Shown: in pieces, positions 21,891-34,396 of the stretch
Layout: each line of letters starts with the position of its first letter
Numbering within the stretch: the stretch's first letter is position 1
Source of the DNA: Atopsyche davidsoni
Lineage: Eukaryota; Arthropoda; Insecta; Trichoptera; Hydrobiosidae
Reading direction: 5' to 3'
NCBI GenBank assembly: GCA_022113835.1
Contig: JAILWY010000010.1
Location: 11,767,501-11,831,500, forward strand
DNA: 64,000 nucleotides
Notes under the pieces: model-generated
What the model was told of the DNA's origin: nothing
What the model saw: the letters and a program-made list of their open reading frames with translations, nothing else
Databases searched by the model: none
Translations under genes and position numbers: made by a program

Positions 21891-23660
21891 TTAAAAAAGT
21901 AAAAAATCATTACAAGTAGTAAAAAATAATAACATGTATTGGCCAAGACATCTGATAACTTCCGCACTGACTAGATCCGCTAACAACTATGTTTCAGATA
22001 TAATATTAGAACAATATCGTGAATAGGAACGTATTCTCGATCTCGATATTTACACCAATATGCTTTCTCAAACCCTGATGCCTTTTTTGCCCTGTTTGGA
22101 TGCTCCCCCTCGGTTTCTATGGTGATAATATCTAGGGAGGGAGCAAACCCGCGAAGCGAGATAATTAACAGGGGGTACTACCTTTATATAATAATTAAAT
22201 ATTAAATATAAATTGATACTAAGATACACAATAAATGGTATGTTTAAATATGAAAGTGTCTCAGCTGGTGCGCGACGAAGAAAGGCCACCTTCTTAATTC
22301 ACAGCCCATAGTTTCGTTCTTTGCACTATTGCAGAAGACGTCACACTAAGAAGATACGTCATCCGTGAACTAAAGCAATCCTAAAATATAGTACTACTAA
22401 TACTTGAAGCTATATTGATAAAAACATTTCTTTTATTTTCTGCGTAAACGTGTAATAATCCAGGAAATATTAATAAATATTACTCATCAGCACTACATTA
22501 CAAATGGTTACAAACTTATTACTTTCTTTCAGGTAGGATATTTTAGGTAATTCTACACTAACGAGTGGTCGAACGACTTACGGACACTAAACATATTTAA
22601 TGTAAAGCTTATATGGATTTAATAATTTATTCCGTTTTTAACAAATAAATTCATCATAACTAAAACAGAAAAACATTTTATTTAATCATATTTTTAATTT
22701 AGGTAGTTTATTACCGTTCATTTATAAAAAAAAAATCAATTTCATTGGCTTGATTTATAAAGAAACCGATTATGATTAATACAAACATTGAAAACATCTA
22801 ACGAATAAAAAGAAGAATTGTTCAATTGAATGGTATCGAATTACAACGTTGAGCTAAATTATACATTCGCGTCATATATTTATATATACACACACATATA
22901 GTATATATAAATAAATACAAAGCCTTCCTAGTTTTTTATTGGCGTAAGGAAATTAATGAATTTATCGGTAAATAATTCATTTCAGGGTAACAACGATTTG
23001 ATAATATTAAAATAATGATGTTAGGGCAATTGCTGGAGCTTCCGCTGTTCTAACTTATCTTTGGGATTTGTAAATTTTATATAATATCTTATTTTTCCGA
23101 ATATAGACTGTTTGTTTATTTCGTAAGTATTTCATTGCTAACAACGAGAACTCAAAACAATCCAAGTTTTGAAATCATTTTATACGAATTATATATTTTT
23201 TGCAATAATTTATTTTCAAGACACTGTACCACATAAAACTATTTAAAAGCGCAAAAGTTTAAAAACATTTCTAGAAAGTTCACGCATGCTGACGATGCAG
23301 AACGTCAGAAGCGTCTTCCAGTTTTATTGAACATTAAAAAATAATCAAATTTCCTTTAATCCATAACTACTAAGCGTGTGTCAATAACGACAACATTAAT
23401 TATTATGTCTAAATAATTATATTTATCATTGGTGTTCGCTTTTGTGTTTTCATAAAATAAGAATTGCATCGTTTAGTCACTTGATTCATCTTAATGGGTG
23501 AAACATGACCACCAAGTGTTATCACCTGCACGCGAGTCAAATAACAAACATGAATCTATGCGACACTGTGGTCCGGCCAGTTCTTGAGTATTTAAAGTTG
23601 ATAATAGAAGTAAAGATAGATTCGCCTATCCTCAAAATAGATAAACGATTGTGAGCACAC

Positions 23661-23738
23661 CTGCATTGGCTGCGAGGGCGACGCTGGACTCCACGGCAGG
23701 TCGTCTCTCCGAGGTCTGAGGTGCTGACCGGATACTTC
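23661..23738 (-). CDS. Candidate upstream exon of the minus-strand gene
   Basis: Between the acceptor GTCAACCCAG and the donor ATGCAG|GTGTGC lie 78 bp, phase 0 to 0, which would join exon 12454-12558 in frame. The peptide is proline-rich (HLRPRRDDLPWSPASPSQPM). The segment is GC-rich and open in all three frames, so the ORF itself is weak evidence and the acceptor has a poor pyrimidine tract. Confidence 0.28.
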
Positions 23739-25830
23739 CTGGGTTGACACGTGTTGCTATTTCAAATTACAATGAAGGATTGCGTGGACACCCAGAACTA
23801 AGTGCTCAATACAGTGCTGTACAAACATCATCTATATGTTTTATCCGAATACAAACTATGCAACATTATAAATGACCAATAATCATTTATCAGATTCTAT
23901 TAGTAAGATACGTCTTGTCACTATTTTTGGTCTCATAGTTTTTCATAAAAGTACGATAGTATGAATATATTTTATAACCATAATGTACGTTAGTTTTTTT
24001 TTTGACTATACACGGTCACTTTTTGCAAAGGTGCCCGCACATTAACGTAAAAAAACTCATATCCAACGCATTATTGCACGATCACACAATTAACAAATTA
24101 ATATATTTTAGAGTAAATTCATAAGTTCAAAATTAATCAGTAAAATTCAAAAATAATATTATTGATCGCTAATTTTATTTACTAACACTTTTTAAAGTAA
24201 AAATAAAACTATAACGTTTATATTACGGAGCCAGTAAAAACTTTAATTTTAAATAAAATAATAAATGTATCGCATATCTTAATTACTAAATGTATGAAAA
24301 CAAAATTAATTGGGTAAAACATCTTAAATAACCATGAACGACAAGTACTGTTAAAATTAAATCTTTCATCTCTACGAGGATGTGTAGGGTTGATTGTATG
24401 TCGAGTGTAGATAATGAAGTCATCTGTAGCTATCAAAAGTTGATAACATACAGTAACGCCGAAAAGTCGCTTTTTTTATAAATATGAATTTCAAAATGTA
24501 ATAAAAAATTCGGGATCTGATATTCGCCATGCTTGACTCAGAAGATATTAAATGTCATGGTATATAATAGATACAAGACGAAAAGGATTTCATGCGGAAA
24601 TTAGGTTGATTACTGAAAATATTGACGTGCCAGCTGATATAATATACACGCATCTAAGTTGCCGCCCTTATTGAAGTATCACTTATTATTTAATGATATT
24701 ACACCGCATCTTTAAATATAACTGAACTTATTCTTATTACTATTCATTAATAGCATTATAAAATAGAATAAATTAATTGATAGTTGATTCGGTTTTGTTA
24801 TTTCTACAGACTACACAGCTGTCATACTTTCGTGTAATTTTTATCTCAATATGCATGAATGTGTTTTTTGTTATAACATGATATGACATAAATATAAGTA
24901 GAGAATCGGAAACCACAATATTTTTTTAGTAATATTATTGTGAATTCGTATGAATTATTGGCTGTTTGGGTCAAGTCGTTGCCTGCTCGAGAGTTACAGC
25001 GAAGAATCGAAGTTCCATCCCGGAAAGCAAATTATGCAGTCCACGTTTATTTTGATTCGATACGTGCTTGACATACAGGCTTGTTCATAAATATTCTTGC
25101 AATATGACATTATTTCACTCGATGTGTAACTCGTAATCGCAGGCGAGTTTAATGTATATATATATGTAAGTATGTATGTGTGTGTATATATATATATATA
25201 TTAAATAAAAGTTTTCGGTGCTCATTCTGAAACTATCATGGCAATTTCAGGAATATTTCAGTAGCATCACATAGGCCGGAGTCTAATCTGAACCAGCTAC
25301 AGGATACAGTCCTCCGGTTTGTGTGTATAGTTGGTTTGTAATGTTTGTAGTTTCTCGCCAAGAGAAACAATTTGATCTGATGCTATAATTGTGAGCCAAC
25401 TATTTTTAATGCAGTTTGCATTTTTCTCTCCTTGTTTGCTGTTGATATCTTTTCCCTCCTGTGTCGTCTTGCAACCGACACCCACTTCGACGTGACACCA
25501 CGGCGGCAACAAGCGGGTGTATTTAAAACTGTAAAGCGATTCACGCGGCACACGCAACGCCCGGTGGCGAGGCGTTCGCAACAGGGCGATGTGCGCTGCG
25601 ACTTGCTCAATTTAAATAACAAAATAATTTTAAAATCTTTTATTTCATATTTGAAAAAATATATAATTATAACGCAGTGAAAACAATTACGCGTGGTAGT
25701 CGACGTATGCGAGTCGAAGATTGAAACCTCACCTCTGCTTTTGGCAACCCTCTTCTTCGACGTTTGCAGTATCATACGCATGCAGCCACACCGGCTCAAA
25801 TTTATGTTTTGATTAGGCCTTATATTTCAG

Positions 25831-25915
25831 TCTCAAGGACCTTTAAGGAGTGACGGAGCGCAGCAGCCTGCGCGCCATCACCTGCCAGTTCACGTGGAAA
25901 CGTTCCCTGACGTGG
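25831..25915 (+). other. Exon-like segment, strand uncertain
   Basis: On the plus strand a strong acceptor (TTATATTTCAG) and a donor (GTGG|GTATAC) bound 85 bp. It is open in one frame (SQGPLRSDGAQQPARHHLPV and more). On the minus strand the same DNA, after the acceptor CCCACGTCAG at 25907-25909, is open to a TAA at 25843-25845 (ERFHVNWQVMARRLLRSVTP). Both cannot be assumed real. Confidence 0.25.
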
Positions 25916-26212
25916 GTATACTAAAACTACAAATTTCGGTTGTAAATGTAATCTTTAAAATCTGCTTTAATATTACGTGCTATTTGTGTAATGTTTCGAA
26001 TACACTCCATATTATTAAGAATACAGAATATAGAAACCTACGAATTGGGTAAATATTTTAGAATTATTAAAATGTATAAGATATATACAAATTAGCTACA
26101 TTAGTTTAATTTGTGTGATTATTTGATTTGAAAGTACGTGTTGTATAAACAAAGAAACGGTTATATTTTGAAACTGTTTAAAACGATTGAAAAGTATTGT
26201 GCACGCATGCTT

Positions 26213-26252
26213 GTGTGGTTGTGTGGTTGTGTGGTTGTGTGGTTGTGTGGTT
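26213..26252. repeat. Octamer array GTGTGGTT, five copies
   Basis: Five exact tandem copies. The array produces open frames of Val/Cys/Leu/Trp repeats that are not genes. Confidence 0.97.
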
Positions 26253-28152
26253 GTGTGCGTGTGTCGGCGGGCCCGAGCGGCGGCAGCGGAGCCCCGCGAG
26301 CCCGCCCGGGCGAGGGGCAGCTTTGGGACGACTGAATACCGACTACCCCCCATTCAGAGGACATAGGGGAACGCACAATAACATGGGTTCCAAAAAACCT
26401 ATACTCTCAAAACAGCTGTACTTTTTAATAAAATTATTGATCAATTTTAGTTTTACAATTGGAGTTTCTAGAATAATGTTCTAATAATTATAAAATACAT
26501 ATTGGTTTTTAAGACTGGACTCGCGAACTCAGTCCTTGAAACTTCATTCATTTAATTCAAATAAAATTCTGAATTGTCAAGCAAATCAGTTTTGTTTTTA
26601 TTTTTTTAACTTAGTACCTACACGGGTGTGCAAAATACACGCTAATTGTTAAAAGACAGTTGTGATTCCCAACTCGTAGTCATTTAAAAGATTCGATTTG
26701 GGTTTGCCTTGCGGGTATCGTCCATCAGTTAACCAAATTTGAGCGATCTATAAAAAAAAATGCAAGCGAGTTCGTTTTCATTTGCGCACTCCTCGGTGCG
26801 CACAACAATAAGTAAAACTCGCGAGCCAATCGAAAATACACCTTGGCTTCAGACGCGCAATCATAAATCATTGTTAATTGTCGCCATGAGCTGCCTTCGT
26901 GCTGGACGCAGGGACTGAGAACGAGAAGAAACCCCAAGAACGAGTGAGACGGGGAGTAGAGCTCAATGCGAGTGAGCGAGAAGCATACAATACTCGGCAG
27001 AGAGCAGCACGTTCAAGACTGTAGCACCACTGAAGTACGAAACGCGCTCGACAAAATAGGTAGTCTGGAAAAGACTATGCTCGAGTTGATACGAATCCGA
27101 CAGACACACGGTTGTGGGAGAGAGACAGAACCATGCCGCTTGGCGCCCCCCCCCCCAGGCATAAATAGACTCGTCCGAACACAAAATAATTCACCGGTAA
27201 CCAAGTATTTCGTTTAACTGGTGCTCCTAAAAACCCACTCACTACAATGTTGTACAGTCTACATGAACACAAAAATATACTGGCGCTTGTGTCTTTTTGT
27301 TGAGAACTTTTCGTGAGCGTACACTGCGATAAGTAAACACGCTCAGCGCCAACGCTACGCTACTTTACGTTTATATTCCCAATGCAATCATTCCGTCCTA
27401 TCACAAAGTCAGAACGACTCAACGAATTCTATTCGTCGAGCAATTTACGTTCTTCTGCATTGGAGTTCTTAAGGCGAATCATTATATCTCATTGGGCCAA
27501 CTGAACCGTTTTGATATGAACAGAAAATTCAGACATTGCTTAGGAAAAACGATCCTAAAGTCAACCTGAAGCAAAGCAACTGTAATACGACAACCGACTG
27601 GCATAGGTTTCGACTTTACGACTTTGGTATACCGGTTGCTATAAGCTATCGCGTCTCAGCACGCTTTCACAAATCGCAAGAATATCACATTCAACGTTCG
27701 TCAGTATTATGAAATAAAAAACATTGTATTAGGTTCATGAAAAATTTGCTATATATAAATTTAAAAAAAATAAAATAAAAAAAAATATATATATTTGTTC
27801 ATCACCATTAACAAACGTATGCACATTGCAATTACGATAAATTACAATGGTTTCACAATCAATGTTTTTGTCAGAATTTTAAACAAAATATGAATACATA
27901 TTATATATAGGCTTTAAATTTTGTGACTTTTATTGGCACTGAAAGATATGCGAAATATCATTAAAAGTCATTTTTCAAAAACCTGATTAATGGTATTCTT
28001 AACACATTAGGTACTTAATAATTGACATTACATAAATAAAGTAGTATGTGTGCATAATTTTGTTTTGGTCGTACAGTTAGTCGTGTAATATTATGTACGT
28101 ACATACTCGCATAATATATAATTAAATATTGGGGTATATCTCCCAGCATCCC

Positions 28153-28273
28153 CTAAGTAAAGCCGTTGGTGTCCATTTTACTTTTAAGAAAAATCAATGC
28201 AGCTCCCCCTATCAAAAATAAAATGAGGGGTGGAATGAAAATGAAGAGGGCGATACAAGGGCACTCTCTCGGT
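28153..28273 (-). CDS. Terminal exon of an unrecognised membrane protein
   Basis: After the acceptor GTTATGATAG one base completes a codon, then 39 codons run to TAG (28153-28155). The peptide starts PRECPCIALFIFIPPLILFL, continues IGGAALIFLKSKM and ends DTNGFT. It thus has a hydrophobic span of about 22 residues followed by Lys residues and a short polar tail, typical of a single-pass or last membrane helix near a C-terminus. Upstream exons were not found. A minus-strand promoter-like island lies 0.9 kb upstream (29080-29500), and an ATG|GTGAGT junction lies near 29008-29016, but the phase does not fit directly. No family recognised. Confidence 0.42.
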
Positions 28274-28714
28274 CTATCATAACACGTTGAAACGAGAAAA
28301 CAATATTAATTTATATTAAAAAAAATATTCACTAAGCAATTGATTATACCAAACAAAATGAACAGGAAGATAAATATTTTTACTTTCAGCACATTTCATA
28401 GCGAGTAGAATTGAGAAGGTTCTTATTAACGACAGAATTATAAATGAAATATTTTAAAGAACTAAACGTTTGAAAAAATACCACAAAACTCGTTGGTAAC
28501 AAGGAGAATACATTATTTTCAAAAGAGTTTAGTGATATGGCAAAAAAAAAATCAAGTTTACATGTCAATTTTTTATTTTATAAAATAATTATTTTTGAAT
28601 TTATATTATTAATTTATTTCACCACATTTGTCACACCAATTAAATCTTTTTGTTTTACAAGCTCAAAAATATTCTGATACATCGGCAAGATAAGTACAAT
28701 ATATCAGTTTAGGC

Positions 28715-28892
28715 CAGTCATGTCAAAGATACGGCCCTCAGGCCGTATCAATACGGCCCGCGATCGCAATGTGTCACAGAAAGAAGAATCATGTTTTTTA
28801 GAGCTTTTAGACTTATTTTATTTGAACCTGGCCCGCCTACACATACTAAATTTAATATATGGCCCTCTGCAAAATTGAGTTTGACACCTCTG
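28715..28892. mobile_element. hAT-family MITE, 178 bp
   Basis: The target 8-mer GTTTAGGC occurs exactly on both sides (28707-28714 and 28893-28900), the hAT signature. The ends start CAGTCATGTCAAAGA and, on the complement, CAGAGGTGTCAAACTCA, which share CAG and TGTCAAA. Near the left end TACGGCC-CTCA-GGCCGTA forms a 7-bp hairpin. There is no coding capacity. Confidence 0.87.
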
Positions 28893-29079
28893 GTTTAGGC
28901 GTACGTTATTTTTGACGCACGTAAAAGTTGGTCAAGCAGTACTGTGTATTGCGAGTGTGGGTGTGTTGTGAGTGGTAACCTGAGAAATCACATAACAATT
29001 TTTGAGACTCACCATAAGTTTTATCGCTGTTTAAAGTCTGTAGTCTTCGGCACTGAGACGATGTTTTCAATAACTAACG

Positions 29080-29500
29080 ACACAATTTTCCGATTATCGT
29101 ATCGAGATATATCGCGGATTCGGGAATCCAGCGACCGACAAACTTTATCAAGGGTTTGAACCGAACTGACGTAGCCTGCGACTGTGGGAGACGGTCGCCC
29201 CTTTCCGCTTCTCTTTCGCTCTTCCGCTTCGCAGTAGGATTGGCCGGGCGGCGGGCCAATGGGAAGGGGGCGTTCGGCGTCGGCCAGGAAAATTCTTGAC
29301 GAATAGAATAACGCGGTGGTGAAACGAAGAGCGGAGATTTATCGCGGCCGATGCGATATGGCTGCGCTGCGGGCCGGCGGCGTCGGGCCGAGCCGCGGCC
29401 ACCGAACGCCGCCATTCGCCTGCCATTCCGGTGGCCAAATTATCTCCGCGCTAGGCTAATATTTACGCAGGCCGCCGCTTGCTTGCCGGCGCGCGAGGCG
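29080..29500 (-). promoter_or_regulatory. CpG-rich promoter-like island
   Basis: GC-rich segment with CCAAT-type boxes (ATTGGCC and GCCAATGGG at about 29235-29265). On the minus strand an initiator-like CGTCAGTTCGG lies at about 29165-29175, some 70-90 bp downstream of the CCAAT boxes. It would drive transcription toward the terminal exon at 28153-28273. An alternative plus-strand use is not excluded. Confidence 0.4.
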
Positions 29501-30007
29501 TCGCCATTGTGTTCATACCTACGTATTTGAGCGTACGCATCTCCCAACAATGACATCTGATAATAACTATCAGTGTGTGGGATTCTTTTAATTATCCAAT
29601 AAGATGACATTTGATAGTCTATCGCACGCTTTTTTCTTATATTCAACTAGTCAAAACACGATACAGTGGAAAAATAAATTAGGCGTACAAATTTATGAAT
29701 ATAATGTTTGCTTTCTTACTTAAAACAACTTATTTATAAGAAATGCAAAAAAAGAGTTTTTTACACATATTGTTTCCTACACAAAAATTCCATGACGAAA
29801 ATAAAGAAATCCACGTGCGTTACCGTCTAACTTACACGTTGTCAACCCCTCAATCAGGATCAGGGGAAATCCATACACCGTATTGTGAGCGTAGCCCTAA
29901 GAACGAAATAAGTCGATAGAAATAAGAAATAATTTGAGTACAAAGTGATGAACGACATTATATCTAATCGATAAAAAATTAATCTTTAAATCTAAGAATT
30001 CTATATT

Positions 30008-30110
30008 TTTTACTGAGAGTACTAGGTAGAATTCCATTTTAATATTTTAATCAGTTATGTATTGATAATGCCAACGTGAAAGGTTGGCGAAACCAGTCAC
30101 CAATAAAACT
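30008..30110 (+). mobile_element. Penelope-like element tail with hammerhead-like core, copy a
   Basis: TTGATAAT, a perfect 6-bp stem (GCCAAC 30070-30075, GTTGGC 30083-30088) and GAAAC follow the layout CUGANGA, stem II, GAAA of hammerhead ribozymes, which Penelope-like elements are known to carry. AATAAAA follows. A 48-bp block (30062-30109) is identical to the inverted copy at 63180-63313, which shares more distant upstream blocks too. Confidence 0.55.
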
Positions 30111-30289
30111 AAACATTGGAAAAATCCCTTTTTTTTAAATTATTATAATATGATTAATTCTAACTAAATTGATCATGTGTTCAGTCTCCTGTCCGGTAAT
30201 TTTGGAGCTGATATCATAAAATTTTTATGATATGGAGTTTTTATGAGTTATGGATTTTGTTTGAAAATGTCGTTACAATTTTATTTGTA

Positions 30290-30325
30290 AGCACTCTCGC
30301 CTTCCTAGGCCTTCTTCAGAACACA
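30290..30325 (-). mobile_element. Hammerhead-like core, copy d
   Basis: On the minus strand CTGAAGA (30313-30319), a short GCCT/AGGC stem, then GAGAG, followed by AAATAAAA. CTGANGA is conserved and the GAAA part is mutated. It lies beside a long (TA)n tract, a common 3' neighbour of such tails. Confidence 0.35.
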
Positions 30326-30330
30326 TACAC

Positions 30331-30334
<4 letters not shown>

Positions 30335-30419
<85 letters not shown>
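30335..30419. repeat. (TA)n microsatellite
   Basis: About 85 bp of pure alternating AT. The length in the real genome may differ because such tracts assemble poorly. Confidence 0.97.
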
Positions 30420-30423
<4 letters not shown>

Positions 30424-32009
30424 CGCCAAATGAATACCCAAAATAATAAATTATCTATTCAAAAATTAAACTTTATTATGCAGTGTTTATATATTTTATG
30501 TCAATGAAATTACAGCTGTCATTTTAAAACAAATGTTTTAATCTGACCTACTTAATAATGTAAAACATGCAGTAGTTTAATGACACGTAGATCTAAGCCT
30601 ATGATAAATCTCTGAAAACTACCCAATGTTGGCTGGTTCTAGCACAAAAAATTGTTGTCTCAATAACATGTCAGTATAAAGTCAGTGGCTACGAGTCGGT
30701 GGATACATTTTATTGTTGAATATATCATATTGAAACGAATGAGTAAGAAAGAAGCTAAGAAAAGGCGAAACAGTTTTTCTTGCCTAACTTTTTTATACAT
30801 CGTTATACTATTTGTAAATACAGACTTTTAATTAACTTTTTAGTTCATTTAAGTTTTTCTCTATTTTGAAATTTCAGGGGTCTCTATTGAACATTTAATT
30901 TCATTAAAATATAGGTAAGTTATTTTTTTAGTTTATTATATAGCCAAAAAGTTCTAGGTTTACTAATTTTCTTAGACTAGCTAGCCATAGTTAAAATTTA
31001 AAAGTGCTGTCAAATATTTCAGTTCGATAATCGCGCTGCACATTTACTTCACCCACTGTAGATAGATATGCATTTCCACTGGAAACATTGATATTATTTA
31101 TTCTGTTGTAAAAAAGCAGACAGGCCGATATTATTTTAAAAAACTTCCAACTACGGTTGTCGTGTTACAAGCTTTTTGGGTTTTTACTCTCCGAATCCAA
31201 TCGCTCGTGGTCTGCCTCGGTTTACGATGGAGGCATATGATTCTTTAATTGCCCTGTATGAATTGCATTAGTTGAAAAAAAGGTGAAGAATATATGTTTT
31301 TGAATTATTTTTTAATAAAAAAAAACTAGAGTAAATTATTGGATTGACAACTGATTTATAGAAAAAAACATCTTATAATATAAATGGATTCTGTGTACTA
31401 GATTGCTGTATGTGAATCTAGTAAGTGTATAATATTCTACGTAAAAATAACTTTTTAATTCCAATTAAGCTACTGGCTGTTAATTTGTGAGATTAAACCT
31501 TAACAAAATATAATGTATGTTTAGCGATGTTTAACTGAAATCCGAGACATTTTTGACATCGATTTGCGGCTGTGAACGAAGCACGAATTCGTCTCTATCC
31601 GTCACTATACTAAGCCGAAGGATCAGACAGGTTTTTTTTAAATTTTAAACCACATTATGATATTTTTAATAACATTTGATATAGTTATTAAATTATAAAA
31701 ACTTAAATAACAGAACAAAAAAGTATGAAATCTATTACTAAATCGGACAGGCATTAATAATTAAAAGATCATTGGTGGTGAGGCAGTTCCGCCATGCAGC
31801 CACACGACCCTGCATCGCCACACTGATTAGAATCGTATTTTCGTAACACCGTAGAATCTTATTTGCATAAAAAATTTAAGAAAATAGCGTCATCTTGAAG
31901 ACATTTACTACTAATGCATAGAATATTTCCGAAAAGCTACTCAAACTTGCAAGCATACTGTAAATTCTTGATTTCGATTCTTATGTGTAGAGTTGCTTCA
32001 GGTTTTCGG

Positions 32010-32055
32010 CTCTCCAACGTTTCGTTTTCCGTACTGGGACCATTTTCAGATATTG
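32010..32055 (-). mobile_element. Hammerhead-like core, copy c
   Basis: On the minus strand CTGAAAATGGTCCCAGTACG leads to GAAAC (32019-32023) and GTTGG. The stem II partner of GGTCCC looks mutated (GGAAAAC). It fits a decayed Penelope-type tail. Confidence 0.4.
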
Positions 32056-32597
32056 AAGGTCGTCTCTGTTGACAACCTCGACAAATACGACGGCGTGGTT
32101 GCACACTTTAGAGAGGTGAGCTCACTCCGAGGTACCAGCTTGGAGTATCGCGGAGTACTGCGCTCAAAAACAAGTGAGCAGCAGGAAAAGACTCGCATAC
32201 CAAATTCCCGAAGATGCTCCAAGGAATTCCTTAAACTCCAGGTTGGTGTTTACGCTCAAAAATCAAAATCATCTCATAACAAGGGCTTTCAAACCTATGA
32301 GCTCACCTATTTGATTACACGTATATTAATATGTCAAATATTATTCTAATGGTTTTGGTATGTGAAGGTTCTCGTATGCGCCGGCAGGATAGCGCATAAA
32401 ATGTTATCAGAACTCAAAACTCTTCTCAAATAGAAAATTATAAAGTATTTTGAAAAAATCTCTGAGACTGACTATCCCACAAAAGTGAAAAATCTGCGCA
32501 CGAAATTAACAAATCACACGATTATGTTTAATGGGTACTGTTCTGGTACTATCAATGTTCTCACTACGTACTACAGAAGGTTTAGATTTAAGTTCTA

Positions 32598-32762
32598 CAG
32601 TTGCCTACACACGTTATGGCACAACTGACAACCGAATGGTGTTTGAACAATGGCCATCTAGCAATTCAACTGACAACTGACACGTAATTAATCAATAGCA
32701 TCCTTTTATTTGTGGTGCTTTTTTTATAATCTTGCCTAAAACCCTCTACATACGTAGCAATG
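32598..32762. mobile_element. Diverged copy of the fold-back MITE
   Basis: The ends TTGCCTACACACG and the complement of TCTACATACGTAGCAA match the family, and the centre keeps a TAGCATCCTTTTATTTGTGG block. The arms are strongly diverged. Confidence 0.5.
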
Positions 32763-34151
32763 CAAAATAGAACTTCATTAGCTCATGTGGCTATTTTCTT
32801 AAAGTACTGCAACCTATTTATTTTGTTCATAATATCTAATGATAAGATGTTGCAGATTTTGAAACAAAAAATTTCTATGATAAAGTAACAAAGACGTCAT
32901 TTGTCTGCCATTCATAATGTACAAATTTAGAATTGAGATATAATGTGAAACTTTCAAAACAAACGTGGATAACACAGTTTTTCAGTCAGTTCCCTTGGCT
33001 TAAGTTATCAGTATATTTATATAAGAAAGTTTTATTTTAGTAATTGTAGTGTTTTGTTTCTGCCGTGAGAGTTGTGATGACAATCATTTCTGAGAACCAC
33101 GGCTAGAACTAAATCAAATCGGTGTCCCAAGTGCAGCACAAAGAAAAAGATCGGGAAGAATGCCTACTGAAACATGATTATGTTAATTAATTTTAAAAGA
33201 GCTATTGGATGAAAAGATATCAAGACTTTATTTACTCCGGCCAATAATTTCATTTATGTTAATCAAGGCTGAACATTTTGTCAATAACGCTTAAAATAAA
33301 TAATCTTGGCTTTAATAAATATAACATTACATCTAAGTTTCATTAATTATTAAATAATTTCACTTATATTACAGTATTTACTTATAGGTTGATAGACATA
33401 TTTCCATTGTTATGTTTTCACATATTTTCTTTTTCAATACAAAGTGTAATTTTTAGGTGGTCCAACGTCCTGCACGGGGAAACTTTTAAGTATATCGCCA
33501 AGAGGATCCCAGAACACGGGCGAACGAAGATATATGTGTGTTTATATATATATATATATATATCTATATGCAATGAGCAAAAACTTATGAAGTGGAAATA
33601 AAAATATAAAACGTGGTAAATACATTATTTTTAATTTACGATTGGGGCATATTTTGAATTAGGCTGTTTTAATACTTTTTGCTTGTTTGGCCTGCACGCT
33701 ATTGCTTGTAATTAATTAGGTTTTTTTAAATTCGGTGAATAGATAGCTTGCCTTGAATTCAGACTCACGCATGCCACTGATAACAATTTAAAATTTAACT
33801 ATGCTCTGAGAATCCTAACTTTTGGTCTTGTGTGATTCTATCTATTTTTTAAAGAACCTAACTTTTTATCCAACAATCTTTGAATGTTTTATTGAAAGAC
33901 AGCTGCAATCAACTAACGCTTCATGCTAAGATTTTGAGTTATAAGTAACTATAGCAATAGGTGAACATATATTTTGGGTGTTAAACCGCGGTACGATTTG
34001 ATCAATATTTCGGTTATTTTTTTGAATATTTGGTAACATTGGCATCCCAGTTGGTGATGATACAATGAATTTTTACGTATTTTTCTCGAATCAATGGCAA
34101 GCGTCTTTTTATTATGGCTCTGCAAAAAAATTTAAATCTGTTTCGTTTCAG

Positions 34152-34333
34152 AGTTTCCACTGGAAGAGATCTTGTACGGCTTTGCGTTCAAAACGAATAA
34201 TGCTGGATTTATCAAACATCTTTATTCCATGAACCGAGCTCATCACTCAGCAGATATGCGTCAGGTATATAGGATCATGGATTCTACATTGCAAGAAATA
34301 TTTTCTGTTGGTAGTCTAATAGCACTGGAGTAA
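34152..34333 (+). CDS. Unrecognised coding exon, probably terminal
   Basis: A strong acceptor (TTTCGTTTCAG, ending 34151) precedes a frame entered with two bases (AG). It is open for 59 codons to TAA at 34331-34333. It begins FPLEEILYGFAFKTNNAGFI and includes KHLYSMNRAHHSADMRQ. Codon use is balanced, unlike the flanks. A possible donor, CGTCAG|GTATAT at 34264, would make it an internal exon ending in phase 0. No family or upstream exon is recognised; transposon origin cannot be excluded because MITEs surround it. Confidence 0.4.
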
Positions 34334-34396
34334 AATTTGCGCGCAGATGTGGTTGCATTATTAACAATAAAAAGTTGTGCTCTACAGCATTGTATA

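Larger units (their letters stand above)
18475..23660. other. AT-rich non-coding with hairpins and transposon-like scraps
   Basis: No gene supported. It contains hairpins at 20388-20424 and 21286-21306, a possible Penelope tail (about 20190-20235, minus), a possible integrase scrap near 20440-20560 (minus), a (TA)n tract at about 21863-21891 and a CAG|GTAG junction at 22530 that resembles a recursive splice site. Confidence 0.4.
23739..28152. other. Mostly non-coding
   Basis: AT-rich with isolated GC-rich patches. It includes a (TA)n tract near 25190, an exon-like segment at 25831-25915, an octamer repeat at 26213-26252 and a GC patch at 26253-26340. The stretch 26700-27700 has mixed composition but no exon that can be supported. 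Confidence 0.4.
30420..34153. other. Non-coding with repeat fragments
   Basis: Contains a hammerhead-like tail (32010-32055), a diverged fold-back MITE (32598-32762) and an exon-like block near 33459-33540 that runs into a (TA)n tract. The open frame at 31993-32349 overlaps the Penelope-like tail and is not a gene. Confidence 0.4.

Noticed and set aside
26096..26484. Open frames of His/Thr/Gln or Val/Cys/Leu repeats
   Set aside because: Caused by the GTGTGGTT array.
29074..29438. Minus-strand open frames of 96-113 codons starting in a CpG island
   Set aside because: Two different frames are open over the same DNA, the sequence carries CCAAT boxes and an initiator, and no protein family is apparent; read as a promoter.
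31993..32349. 118-codon plus-strand open frame
   Set aside because: It overlaps a hammerhead-like Penelope tail read in antisense and lacks a recognisable domain.
33459..33540. Exon-like block after TAATTTTTAG (SNVLHGETFKYIAKRIPE)
   Set aside because: No plausible donor before a (TA)n tract and the phase does not fit the exon at 34152.
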